From the NCBI GenBank assembly GCA_034509735.1, contig JACGWO010000012.1:19621188-19685187 (forward strand): a stretch of 64,000 bases of DNA. Direction: 5' to 3'. The DNA comes from Sesamum alatum. Taxonomy: Eukaryota > Streptophyta > Magnoliopsida > Lamiales > Pedaliaceae. Position numbers and translations under genes: made by a program. This document shows, one piece after another, positions 1-11,047 of this stretch. Under the pieces are notes generated by a model. That model saw nothing but the letters and a program-made list of their open reading frames with translations, was not told the origin of the DNA and searched no databases. The first letter of the stretch is position 1; the number at the start of each line of letters is the position of its first letter.

Positions 1-658
1 AAAAGACAAACGCCGGGAACAAAGGGCTAAGAGAATCAAAGCGAGTAACCAAAAGAAAAAACCTAGGAAGTACTAGGCAAACCACTCCCATCAAGCAAAA
101 GCCAGAGAGCAAAAAACCAAACTTTTTTGAAAAAACAAAATAATTTCGAAATTACACGAAATGCCGTCTTCAATTATGTATAGTATAAATAGATAGATAT
201 TCATTAAAAAAGTGAAAAGTTGCCAAATTATCAAACAACTACATAAAATTTGAATTTGAATTTGAATTTTAGGTGTAATAATCTCGATGCCATTTAAGAA
301 TTTCTTCTAAGGTCAAATCCAAGCGATCCCTGTGAAAATTGAGATAAGTACGAAACCCCTAAACTAAAATGAATATATACAGGATACCTTAACATTTTTT
401 AAAAGAAGCATCTAACATGCTATCTACCTTATTGTATTCTTCACTCCCAAAATTTGCAACTAATTTTCATGTTTTGCCCTGTATAATATCTATTTTGCCT
501 ACTTGTGCTGACTATAAATACCACAATATTCAACAAGTACTTAATTTTGTTTCCTCTCCGATCCCAACATATCAAAGAATGAGGTATGCCGAGATTGAAA
601 AAAAACGAAACTAAGTGTCAATTCAATATATAGGCTCTTATAGTTTAGTAGATAATTA
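1..658. other. Intergenic, no gene seen
   Basis: AT-rich sequence without a recognisable protein or RNA gene. The only open frame, 65 codons at 417-614, has no motif or codon pattern that supports it. The stretch ends where the gypsy LTR begins with TGATG at 659. Confidence 0.6.
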
Positions 659-1430
659 TGATGCGTACTGGGGTCCAACAGTACAAAAAAGTGTCGAGGG
701 GCCTTCACAAAAATTCCAAGATTGAAGGGGAGACTAACTTGCAGAGAGGGTTAGCACTCTGATGCTTAAGTCAATAATATTCTACTGATAAAATAAAATG
801 AGAAAACTTAAAATAAGTGAGAATAATAGTAAAATGGTGTTATGATGTGTTGGAACGTGCAAAAGTATGCTGAAAATAGCTAGAAAATGGAGAAAAATTT
901 GTGTGCAAGTGAAGTGTGAAAGTGAGGAAAAAGTTACTTGGTGAAAATGACTGCACAATTAGTCATTTTTATAGCAAGTGACGAGTCCGACTTTGGAGGA
1001 ATTGAGTTGAGAGCCGTATGTCATTGGAAACCTTGGAATTTAGCTTTTCAACCTAATAAACCACATCAGAATCGGAGTTGAATTGAAGGAGATATGGTTG
1101 TTTGAATCAACTTTGCCATGTTTGCCATATTTTTCAGAAAAGTGGTTACCTGCTGAGAAACATCCGAATGGTGGCCGATCTAGTGGGAATTTGTATGAGA
1201 TTTTTTAGTATGATGTGGATCTACGTGTTGGCCACCTGTGTGATGTGGAATCCATATTGTTTGATGACCAAGCTTGTTGTACGAGACTTTTTCATGGGCC
1301 TGCCAAGTCAGTGAACAAAACTGGACTTTTATCTATAAAAAGCTTACAGTTTTGGACCACATGTGGGTGGCCTGCTGGGTTGTCCACTCCTAGCTCTTAT
1401 GCTTTGCCAGGTGGGTTTTAGGGGGCATCA
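659..1430 (-). repeat. 3' LTR of the gypsy element
   Basis: A 772-bp segment beginning TGATGCGTAC and ending GGGGGCATCA, so the ends form the inverted repeat TGATG/CATCA. It aligns along its length, in the same orientation, with the solo LTR at 59006-59748. It lies directly next to a purine tract on the minus strand, which marks it as the 3' LTR of a minus-strand element. No target duplication can be tested because the other end is lost. Confidence 0.8.
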
Positions 1431-1443
1431 TCGCTCCCCCTAC
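1431..1443 (-). other. Polypurine tract of the gypsy element
   Basis: On the minus strand the bases GTAGGGGGAGCGA directly abut the LTR start TGATG. A purine run at this place is the primer for plus-strand synthesis in LTR retrotransposons, and it fixes the element's direction. Confidence 0.7.
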
Positions 1444-2005
1444 TACAGTAGTGCGAAACTTGCTGTAGGACTGGTGGAGTAGAGTTTAATTAGTCCTGGA
1501 AGAGTTGGCCATGAGCTATATACCTGGGTGCCTCGGCAGGAGAAGATTTGTTGTGTTGTTTCCTCCTTGTTGTGCTACTATGCATGATAACACGCGGATT
1601 TTGTGGGGATTTGTGTTTATCTGCAAAGGAGGGGAGAGGGTAATCATTACGAAAAAGTAGGAAAGGAGATAAGGACTTACCGCGTGCCTGGGCGCGCGGC
1701 CTGAGATTGGTGCGTCGACACCAAACTAGGAAAAGAGATGTTTGAGCCCAGCTCGGATGGGACTCTTTGACTGCTAGGGTGTAAAAGCTCATCCTTAGAG
1801 AGGTTACCTTCCTCCACATTCGTGTTTACAAAGTAAGTTTTTGCCTTCCTTTTTTGCAGAAATTCCTCGCATTCTCTGCTGTGATTTTTCTGAAGCGGAT
1901 TTCATTTTTTGCAAGTTTTCGCGATTTAGGGCTTCCTCAGTTAATTCTTGCTTTCCCCCTGCTTGTGTCTAGGTACGCCTCCTTGCTCCCCTATATTTTC
2001 TGATA
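1444..2005. other. Untranslated part of the gypsy element
   Basis: Lies between the polypurine tract and the start of the opposite-strand ORF. The 109-codon minus-strand frame at 1490-1819 is low-complexity and has no recognisable domain. It could hold the promoter and leader of the antisense gene, but I see no clear signal. Confidence 0.4.
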
Positions 2006-3995
2006 GGCATGTCGACGGGTAGTCTTGATAGGGATGCCATTGAGGATGTACTGATTAATTTGGTTGGGCCTTCGGGTGATGAAGACGATAATCCCACGGC
2101 CTCTGATTTTGCCTCCTGCCATGGAGGTGAGAGTGAGGAGGAGGGAAACATTAAGGAGGCGGAGGATAGGTAGCGGATGAAGGATCTCCTGGTTGTGACC
2201 GGGGCTGATGCCTTCCGCATATATAGGTTTAGGCTTACGGAGGATGATCTAGTGGGTGTCTGAAGCAATGGATACCTGGTGATCACGTGATCCAGGTCCC
2301 TGCTCTTGCTGCTCGCCCAAACTTTCCCTACTAGCTTTTTATGTTTTTACCTTGCTCAACTGGAAGCAGGTCTCCGCTTTCCTATTCCTCCCTTTTTCTG
2401 CGAGGTGGCCACTCTGTTCAACATCCCCCTAAATTAGCTTTCCCCTATGTCCTTGAGCCTGTTGTCTGATTTTTATATCTTGGTGAAAAAATTTAGGGGA
2501 GACCCCTTCTGCTGCCCCATTCCATTCTTTTTTCATGCTTAAGAGCGCGGGTCCAGGCTTGTTCTACTTCACCTCCCGAGGGTTAGCTCGGTGTCTCTCC
2601 ATCGAGTCATCAATAAAGGAGTGAAAGTGTGATTACTTCTTCATTCCTTCTCCTAGGTTTGGCGGTTCCCTTAGGTGTGGACAGTGAATCCCCTTGAGCA
2701 ATTGAAATACTCTTCCCGCAACCGACCTGCTGCTTTTCAGGCCCTGCTAGAATGTTTGAATATTTTTCCCTTTGATCCACGCAAGATAGTACACCCTGTC
2801 ATTCTTCATCAGTTTGGCTTGAGCCCTAAGGCGGCGAGCATGGATCATGCTACCAGTATATGCTCTTGCATCATACTTTACCGTTTCTTTACTGCAAAGG
2901 AGGGATTAGAAAAATATATTGTTGTGTGTAGGAAGGATGTTCTAGAAATTGCTGCAAGATGAGGTACAGGCAACCCCTAGCGTCGGCTCCTCTACCCAGC
3001 GAGTTCAGCCTAAGAGTCCTTCATCTACCCTTGCAAGCTCAGCCTCCACAGGAGATCCTAAAGACAAACTTCCTGCTGACCCCATCCCCATTCCTACCAA
3101 GAAGGATAAAGGTCAACCAGGCCTCCTGTCACCCCCTACTCCCACCCTGCTCCGCGAGCGAGAACTCCCCGCCCTGCTAAAGAGAGGGCGGCAAAGAAGA
3201 AGCTCTCTCTTGATTGGACCCTGCAAGAGGACTACTCACTGCTGCTGGATGAGCGGGAGCCTAATCGCACTGATGAGTTTCTAAAGGGGGTCAAGCCACC
3301 CTAGGACCGAACGTATGCGAACAACCTGCCCAGGGCTCAAGTCCTTGGCTTATTCACCACTTATGTCAGCATGGTAAGTTCATGTATCAAGTATGTTAGT
3401 GCAGAGTAATAATTAAGAAATGTTGAACCTGATTAGTTTGCTTTGTCGTGTAGGCGTGTGTATTGGGAAGCAGCTTGTTCAGCTGGCTGAAGTAGGTAGG
3501 TCCCTGGTTCGAAGGTTCCCTTAAGAGGGTGGAAGAGCTAGAGGCCATCAAGAATAGGGATGAGATACATCAAGAGGATGCCGATAGCCTCCACCATCTG
3601 ATGGATGAGGTCACTGCCCTACATGTCCGCCTGGGGCAGACGGTCCTGCAGGCTGAGAAGGAAAGGAAAGAATTGATCCGCCAATACCCTGAAACCGATG
3701 AGGGTCGAGATATGTTGGAGGGTATTTGGCGGAATCGCCTAGCTGGATATACTAAGACTCTTGAGTTTCAGGGCCTGCTGGTGGATAAGGCCCTAAAATA
3801 TTACTATCATGGGTTCCAGACTTGTGCCTAGCAATTTGCTGCAGCTGGTTATCCTCTTGGGGGTGTTGATGCCTCCTTCCTGGACGAGAATGCTGGCCTG
3901 GCCACGGCCGCGAACCTGGACGGTGATGGACCTGCTCCAGTGCAAGAGGTCCCTCTTGTTGAGGATGACCCTATGTCTTTGGACCTGACTAGCTA
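2006..3995 (+). pseudogene. Antisense extra ORF of Tat gypsy (transposase_28-like)
   Basis: Starting at ATG 2006, the plus strand reads an acidic N-terminus, then about 2360-2600 encodes a segment (EAGLRFPIPPFF, FNIPLN, SREG) resembling the 'putative gypsy type transposon' domain, PF04195. At 3529-3831 follows a charged, coiled-coil-like segment of about 100 residues. The tail runs to a stop at about 3995, after a TAG at 3829. Stops at about 2171 and 2260, and others in the domain, break the frame, and some gaps may be introns. It runs opposite to the element's pol. The function of these accessory proteins is not established. Family assignment is from remembered pattern, not a search. Confidence 0.6.
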
Positions 3996-5199
3996 AGTGG
4001 CAGAAGATAGGCCGCCTTGAGGTTGAAAGAAGAACAATTTTAATTTTTCTGCTGGATATTTGATACCTCCTGCGTGAGGGTTTCAAGTGCCCGGATATGG
4101 GCTTTAAATACTTTTATTGCTTTAGTTGCTGGCAATTTTGATCCCATGGATTCTGCTTCTCCTCATCCTTTCTTCTATGAAAGATTTAGGCTGCTTGTTT
4201 TGCTTTTCCCAGAAGGTGTTTCCTTATCTTGGATGAGTATGCTTGTTGCCATACTTCTGTTTTCCTGCAGGTTAGCATAATAACTTACTGGGAATGTCCC
4301 GGTTTATTAGCTCAGTATACCCTTTAGCAGGCCCAACAAGGGGTATCTCCTGCAAATAAGTAACGTGAGGATGGGGGCTTTTCCAAGCCTTGAAGTAAGT
4401 CTGCGAATGCTCATAGTTAGGAAAAATATTGAGTAAGTTTCTGCTCGTACTGCTTGCTGAAAGCAAAGGTTTGGATTAAACCAAACTCCAAAAAAGAAGT
4501 CTTACACAGGGAATACCTGCATATGCAAGAATGATACAACCTGTAAGGAGGCTTCTAGCTTAAGTAGGAATACACCTACTGAATTAGGAGGGTTGGTTCA
4601 CATGTTTGCCAAGGACCCTTTTATGTATAGTACTTAGTTCTGAAGACATTTCCCTGCTAGTTGAGTAGGTTGATCAGCATCCTCCTACCATCAACTGGGC
4701 AGGTGCACCTGGCACTAGTTTGGCCTTGAGACCTTTTGTTGGTGGCGGGAGAGTTTCATCCAGTAGGAACAGAATATGACCTGCTGCAGTGAGCAGTAAG
4801 CAAGAGCTAGAATCAACAGATATAAGTATCCTCTAAGTGTGCCTGCTGAAGGCAATTTATTATGCTTCCAGCCTAAAAAGCGAGCAAGGTTGTGCCCTCT
4901 TAGGAACAACTTATTAAGGCTTTGAAGCCAGCACGAGTGTGCCAGAAGGGCAGCTTATTAGGGCTCGAAGCCATTAAAGAGTGCGCCAGTAGGGGGCTTA
5001 TCAGGGCTCAAAGCCAGTAAGGTGATTAACCTATTGATAAAGCAGAGTATAGCAAAGGAGTGAGAATCACTCTTTATTTAAGTAGTAAATGTTGATTAAG
5101 TAGGTCGTAAAGTAATGAGTATAGAGCAGGATGTTCAAGAGTAAAACTCTATGAGGTTGTACACATTCCATGGTCCGGAGAGCTTTTTTTCATCTTTAT
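3996..5199. other. Spacer between antisense ORF and pol
   Basis: About 1.2 kb inside the gypsy element between the convergent 3' ends of the antisense gene and pol. Three imperfect, related segments near 4910-5020 each contain a variant of 'TTATTAGGGCTCGAAGCCA'. No coding region is supported. Confidence 0.45.
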
Positions 5200-7646
5200 T
5201 TTGCAGCTACTAGGCTCCAAATTTGATAATCCGACTCACTTTGTATTGGCCCTCTCAGTTAGGAGCCAGTTTTCCTACTGGTTTTAAGGCGCTGACTTGT
5301 CTGAGCACGAGGTCTCCCACCTGGAACTCTCTCTTTTTCACCATTCTATTGTAAGCATTGACTACCTTCTATTTGTATCTTTCCATGCGGGTTCGCGCAT
5401 CCTCCCGAATTTCGTCAATGCGGTCTAGGTTGGTAAGCAGCAAGGCATCATTATCTTCCTGCTCATAGTATTGTATCCTTAAAGATTCCAGACCTGCTTT
5501 AGTAGGGATTACGACTTCTGAGCCATACACCAAGTTGAAAGGTATTTCTCCTGTGGTTCATCTGGGAGTGGTTCTGTAAGACCATAACACGCTGGGCAGG
5601 GCATCTACCCACTGCCTCCTGCTTGCTCCAGCCTGGTCTTGATGCCTTGCACCAGGACCCGATTTTGTGACTTCTACCTGCCCGTTGGCTTGGGGATAAG
5701 CTATTGAAGTGAAGCGTTGCTGGATGCCCAAGTGGGCACACCAGTCTTGAATTTTCCAACCCTAAAACTGGCGACCTTTGTCAGAAACAAGAACATGAGG
5801 TAAGCCATACCTACAGATGATATTTTTCCTTAAAAATTTAATCACTTCATCTTCTGTGATCTTGGCAAGGGGTTTTTCCTCCATCCACTTGCTGAAATAG
5901 TCCACTGCTACCAGCAAGAACTTACGTTGTCCTTGTGCGACTGGGAAAGGAACTACTATCTCCATCCCCATTGGGAAAATGGTCAAGGTGCAGAAAGGGC
6001 CTTGAAGGGCTCAACTGGCACATGGATGAGTGGGGTGTGCTTTTGGCACTACTCACACCTCCTTACCCAATTTATTCCGTCCTTCTTGAGAGTAGGCCAT
6101 AAATATCCAGTTCTTAAAGTTTTCCCTGTAAGGCCCATGCCACCTATATGGGATCCGCAAGATCCTTCATGAATTTCCTAGAGCACCGTTCTGCCCTCCC
6201 TAGTCGACAAGCATCAGAGGTAGGGCTAGGAGAAGCTACGCTTATAGAGGATTCCTCCCAGCAAGGTAAGTCTAGCGGTCTGGCTCATCAGGAAAGCTAC
6301 TTTTTTTCCATTAACATGAAGGATTCCTTCTTACAGGTAATCGATGAGGGGATCCTCCAATTTGTGCGAATTTGCAAGACATACACGTTAGTGTCAGGAG
6401 TAACCTTAGTGAGGATTCTTATAGTGATGGTACGAGTGCTACAGTCGGCTAGGGAGCTAGCTAGCCATGCAAGATAATCTGCCTTGGTATTTTTAGTGCA
6501 GGGAATCTGATGGAGCTGGAAGCTCTTCAACTGTTCTTGAGCTCACTTACTTCCTGAAGGTACCCCTTCATGTGGTCCTCGTTAAGTCATACGTGTCTCC
6601 TACCTAGTTGGTTACCAGCTGGGAACCGAAGTAAGTGGTTACGTTCCTTGCCCCTGCATTCAGTGCCATCTTAATGCCTGCTATGAGGGCTTCGTACCCG
6701 ACTTCATTGTTCAAGGACTTGAAGTCAAACTTCGAGGCGAATTCTAGCTCATCTCCTTCTGGGCTACTCAGCACGATACCTACTCCACCACCAGTATAGG
6801 TGGAGGAGCCATCCACATGGAGTAGCTATCTTCCCTCGTCTTCTTCGACTTGCAGCAAGGTATAGGTATAATGTTTCACTCGGTGAGGGCTTGGTAAGCA
6901 AAGGCAGCTCGGCCAAATAGGCTCTTAGATCAAGGAGGACTTCTTGTCAAGTCTCGTCCCATGCAAAGTCCTTGGCTTTCCTCAAGGCTTTCAAGAAGGG
7001 AAGACTACGCTTCGCCGAGCAGGATATGAATCTGTTGAGAACGGCTATGCAGCCAACAAGTTTCTGTACTTCATTGAGGTTAGCAGGAGGCTTCATTTCG
7101 TGGATTGCTCGTATATTATCCGGGTTGACCTCGATACCCTTCTCTGTCACCATATAGCCAAGAAATCGGCCACTTCGAACACCAAACGCACATTTGGCTG
7201 GGTTCAGCTTCATGTGGTACTTTCTGAGTATACTGAAGGTTTCAACAAGGTCTGCAATGTGTTGTTCGGGCCGCCTGCTCTTCACCAGCATGTCGACGCA
7301 TACACTTCTATGTTGTATCCGAGTTGTTCTCAGAACATGTAATCCACCAATCATTGGTATGTGGCACCTACATTTTTTAGCCCAAAAGACATAACAATAT
7401 AGCAATATATCCCCCTAATGTGATGAAACTTACTCGCTTTTGATCGTCTAGGTTAAGCATAATCTAGTAGTAGTCGTGCGAGGCTTCCATTAGACTTAAC
7501 AGTTCATGACCAGGGGTGGATCCACCAGCTCGTCTTTGCAAGGTAAGGGATAAAAATCCTTAGACCATGCTTTATTCACATCCCTGAAGTCTACGCACAT
7601 GCGCCATTTGTTACCTAGTTTAGGGACAAGTACCACGTTGGGCAAC
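5200..7646 (-). pseudogene. Gypsy pol remnant: RT, RNase H, integrase
   Basis: Minus-strand fragments, in transcription order. 7646-7496 is an RT start with LGNKWRMCVDFRDVNKA and DFYPLPCKDELVD. 7405-6947 is the RT palm/thumb (MKLNPAKCAFGV, FLGYMVTEKGIEVNP). 6816-6604 is RNase H (MDGSSTYTGGGVGIVL, GYEALIAGIKMAL). 5986-5762 is the integrase core (VAVDYFSKWMEEKPL, YGLPHVLVSDKG). About 5345-5210 is an integrase C-terminus (FQVGDLVLRQVSALKPVGKL). Frames change between every fragment and stops are frequent, so no polyprotein can be made. The usual upstream RT residues, protease and gag are absent because the element is cut at 7646. Confidence 0.85.
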
Positions 7647-8481
7647 TGTTGGGTGGACACACCACCAGCGGATCGAATGACATATAACAAATTTTTAATT
7701 ACATGCGGGGAACAGGTTACAAACAACCCAGAAATTACAGATTAATCAAAGGGGGTATACAAGTAGTAAACAGAAAACTTAACCCAGTAAACAGAAACTA
7801 TCTGTAAGGCTCAGGGAGCCAGATTCAGTGAGGGGGGCTGCTCATAGCCACAAAGCCGGCACCCTTCGACCGGTTGCACCAGAATGGAGTTCTGGGGAGA
7901 GCCACACAGGCTTTCTCTGAACCACACTACACAAGCACAAGACCTCAGAAAGAGGGTATCCACTCAGGACCACGAAAGGATCCACAAAGGTCACAAAGGC
8001 TTAGGCTCACAAAGGCTGTTTCACATAGAAGATTGGAGAAGGAGATGAATCACTTAGAACTTAGGTATTCTCCCATAAAAGGTAAGGGTACCTTTTATAG
8101 GAGATGGAGATGGCTGTTTGAGGAGGTATGGTGGCGGTGGAGCCATTTTCCGAAGCCATCGGAAAATAACAGAGGGGTGAGAGCCAAGGAGACGCCTCTT
8201 CAAGAAGAGAGAGAACTCGGAGAATGAAGAGGTGAAAATGATAGGCTCTTACTTCATATTAGGGTTAGGGTTAGAATAAGTAGTGTGGGCTCTCGGGTCT
8301 GGTTCAAGTGGGCTAGTTCCATAAATGGGCTGAGCGGAGTGCTGCTCTAGGCCGTCCAAGTCGATAGGTAGCTGGGCTTGGTGAGCATTGGGCCTCCCAA
8401 GGGTCATGGGCCACATTATTCAATATTTTCTACCTTGGAGCAAGACACGTAGGGGGACTAGGCCCAAGGCCGGATCTGGCA
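7647..8481 (-). repeat. Copia 3' LTR (copy A)
   Basis: About 835 bp running from TGTTGGGTGGACACACC to GGATCTGGCA. It aligns in pieces with the LTR copies at 12931-13415, 20825-21238 and 22382-22722, sharing the GTGGACACACCACC start and the block around CTACCTTGGA. Internal copia sequence follows on its right, so this is the 3' LTR of a minus-strand element. Its left edge interrupts the gypsy RT. The right boundary is uncertain by about 10 bp because the homology to copy B runs on to TTGCC. Confidence 0.65.
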
Positions 8482-8570
8482 TTATTATTGCCTTTTTTTT
8501 TTTATTTTTCTTGAGTGTACCTGCAAAAACGGAACAGACTGTACAAGATATATTTGGTTAGTAGTAACAG

Positions 8571-8966
8571 TTATGCAAGGTTAAGAATGTTGAGACAATT
8601 CTTGAATTTTTCAACAGTTAAGCACTTGGTTCCCATGTCAGCAGGATTAGACTCAGATCTAATCTTTTTTAGATCAATAATTTCTTTTTCAACAATATCC
8701 CTGATAAAGTGATACCTGACATCAATGTGTTTTGTTCTATCATGGAAAAACAGGATTTTTGCATAATTGGATTCCAGTCTGACTATCAGAAAACAGAGTT
8801 ACTCTTTCTTTAAGGAAACCAATTTCTTTTATCAAACTTTTTAGCCAGATAGCTTCTTTAAATGCTTCAGTAGTAGCAATGTACTCAACTTCAGTGGTTG
8901 ATAATGCAACAATGGGTTGAAGTTGAGATTTCCAACTTACGCAAGCACCATATAATGTAAACACAT
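8571..8966 (-). pseudogene. Copia RNase H, 3' end of pol
   Basis: Minus-strand translation gives a Ty1/copia RNase [21 protein letters not shown], then [14 protein letters not shown] and [15 protein letters not shown]. After a frameshift near 8755 it continues with [17 protein letters not shown] and NPADMGTKCL to a stop at 8571. This is the last pol domain, and the remainder of pol is missing beyond 8966. With LTR copy A it forms a truncated element of about 1.3 kb. Confidence 0.85.
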
Positions 8967-9429
8967 AAGTTTAGAATAAATGAATAATATTCATTTTGAT
9001 GAATATTTTTATTAATAAAAAATATTATTGTTCTTATTTGATATATATTTTTATTACTAAGGTTTTTATATCTTTGATATTAGTATAATTTTTACTTGTT
9101 TATTTCTAATACAAAATGAAGAGAAAGGGTTAAAGTGTAAAATTATAAAAATTAGTCTGTTTTTTCAATCTAATTTTCTCGTACCAAACAAGGGAAAGTA
9201 TTTGAGATTTACTCTTGTTTCAATCATATCAAACAACTTGAAAAAAAAATTATTATTCTTTCCTTCCCCTTTCCCCTCCCCCTCCCCCTCCCCCTTTCAC
9301 TTCCTCTTTTCTCTCATTTGAACCAAACGAACCCAAAATCGGTAACAAAATTGCACGAGCAAATTAAAAGACCAGAATGCTTCTTTCTCCAAATGGTAAG
9401 GTACCATTTTTAGAGAAAAAAAAAACATT
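8967..9429. other. AT-rich intergenic stretch
   Basis: No gene is visible. A C-rich run of CCCTCCCC units lies at about 9266-9296. The sequence marks the right edge of the truncated copia element. Confidence 0.5.
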
Positions 9430-9712
9430 AAATAGGGCAAAATTTCACTCTTGGTCCTATAGGACAGGCAATGTTGCACTTGTGAGCCCGCACTTTATGG
9501 GATTAATATATTTGATCCCACAGGATTAAAACACACTGCAAATGTGGTCTCAAAGCCTAAACCACTTGGTCCCATAGGATTAGTGAATGGAACTACATGT
9601 ACGACATTTTTTAATCCTCTATGACAAAAAATGTTAATTAACCCCATAAAATACAAAATCAAAAGTACAAATCCTCTATCTTATGAGATCAAAAATATCA
9701 TTTTTCCTTTAA
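9430..9712. repeat. Possible short MITE-like repeat
   Basis: A 280-bp block rich in 'GGTCCTATAGGA / CCCATAGGATT' phrases, ending in a run that roughly mirrors its start. Its style matches the scattered elements further right (for example 57968-58440) but I found no clear second copy or target duplication. Confidence 0.3.
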
Positions 9713-10039
9713 TATTCTGACTATTTTCATTTTCATAATGGATAATACGGACTTAATCATTTCTTCACACGACACAACTTTCCAATCCCAACACTTGTGG
9801 GTAAATCTCCTTTCATTTCTCTCCAACCCTATATCATATATCCTTTCAACCTTTGACTTTCTTACAACGAGAAAAGAAAGGAGAAACACCAAAAACTCAA
9901 TTCAATCAAAACACAAAGCTACCCTCGCAAAAAACACAAAGAAAAACCAAAATCCTCATCCCCATCTCCGCCGCACCCGCCACCGATATCTCACACACTA
10001 CACACACTCACAACAAACCTCCATATAAATCATATAGCC

Positions 10040-11047
10040 ATGCAATCCAACAACATTATCGTTCCCAATAATCACAACAAAAGAACGACCACTTATACAC
10101 CCACTAAAAACAATAACAATAATATTACGAGTATCAATACCAATCCTCACCACCGTAGCCACGCCTCCACCACCCAAGCCTGCGCCGCCTGCAAGTACCA
10201 ACGCCGCAAGTGTGCCCCCGACTGCATCCTCGCCCCCTACTTCCCCCACGACCGCCAACGCCAGTTCTTGAACGCCCACCGCCTATTTGGTGTCAGCAAC
10301 ATCGTCAAGATCATCCGCCACCTCGACACAAGCCAAGGACCACGCCATGCGGACCATCATCTTCCAATCTGAAGCACGTGCGGCCGACCCCGTTGGCGGC
10401 TCCTACCGTATCATACGTGACCTTGAGCAACAAATAAGCCTCGTCAAGGCGGAGCTCGAGATCGTGCTCCACCAGCTCGCTCTCTGCCGCGCTGCTGCCG
10501 CTGTCACGTCGACAACTCCGTCGTCCATTAGTGGGGAGCTTGTGGGATCGTGCAATAAAGAGGTAAAATGGAGGGGAGATTGCAGAGAAAACGATGATGA
10601 TGAGGTGGTGGTGATAAATGATGTGAATTTATGGAATTGCATGCATGAAAATGCAGAGTCTACATCTTCTTCATTTGCAGCTCAAGATCATCATCTTCAG
10701 AGGAGTCTTTCGTTCGACGAATGCAATCATGATATGAAGGCCATTCTTGATCATTTGTCCGGCGATCATGATGGGACACATGAGGAGTTCAAGTTTGATT
10801 CGCATGGGACCATTCTTCCAAGGTTTTTGCATGTCCAAATTATGTCTGAATGATTGATTAGTTAATCATTGTCAGAATTAACCTCGTACTAATCAAAATT
10901 TGATGTGATTGGTGCAGCAACAACACGATTCTGACAGAGGAAAACGCGACATTCAAGGAAGAGGATGAACCCTTATCATATATTCAAGATCACCACGATT
11001 TGAAGGCTGCCGCCACATTCTTCACCCTCACAAACTGTGATTTTTAA
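10040..11047 (+). CDS. LOB-domain transcription factor, LBD22/27-like (frameshifted)
   Basis: Nuclear DNA-binding LOB-domain protein. Residues 48-62 form the zinc-finger-like block C-x2-C-x6-C-x3-C (CAACKYQRRKCAPDC), followed by APYFPHDRQRQFLNAH and the GAS block start LFGVSNIVKIIRHL. After codon CTC at 10322 the frame shifts: the rest of the domain (KDHAMRTIIFQSEARAADPV) is in another frame from 10335, so one base is extra or two are missing. A leucine-rich coil (LEQQISLVKAELEIVLHQL) follows. Exon 1 ends at 10822 (AG/GTTTTT); an intron at 10823-10917 ends in GTGCAG; exon 2 restores an open frame to TAA at 11045-11047. Corrected length would be about 303 residues. CKYQRRKCAPDC and the FQS..R..DPV spacing point to the LBD22/LBD27 branch, in which Arabidopsis LBD27 acts in pollen. 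It is either a pseudogene or a sequencing error. Confidence 0.85.

Larger units (their letters stand above)
659..7646 (-). mobile_element. 5'-truncated Ty3/gypsy retrotransposon, Tat-like
   Basis: Reading on the minus strand, RT, RNase H and integrase remnants run from 7646 down to about 5200, followed by an opposite-strand gene (2006-3995), a purine tract and an LTR at 659-1430. The order RT-RNase H-integrase places it in Ty3/gypsy. An extra antisense ORF between pol and the 3' LTR is known for the Tat lineage, so that lineage is inferred. The 5' LTR, gag, protease and the first part of RT are missing. The break coincides with the start of a copia LTR at 7647. Many stops and frameshifts show it is an old relic. 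Confidence 0.8.

Noticed and set aside
8261..8278. Interstitial telomere repeat TTAGGGTTAGGG
   Set aside because: Only two to three copies, not the plant TTTAGGG form, and it is a conserved part of the copia LTR (also at 20990).
10287..10853. Independent gene starting at ATG 10287
   Set aside because: It continues the LOB domain after the frameshift; its first residues come from the wrong frame of the conserved GAS block.
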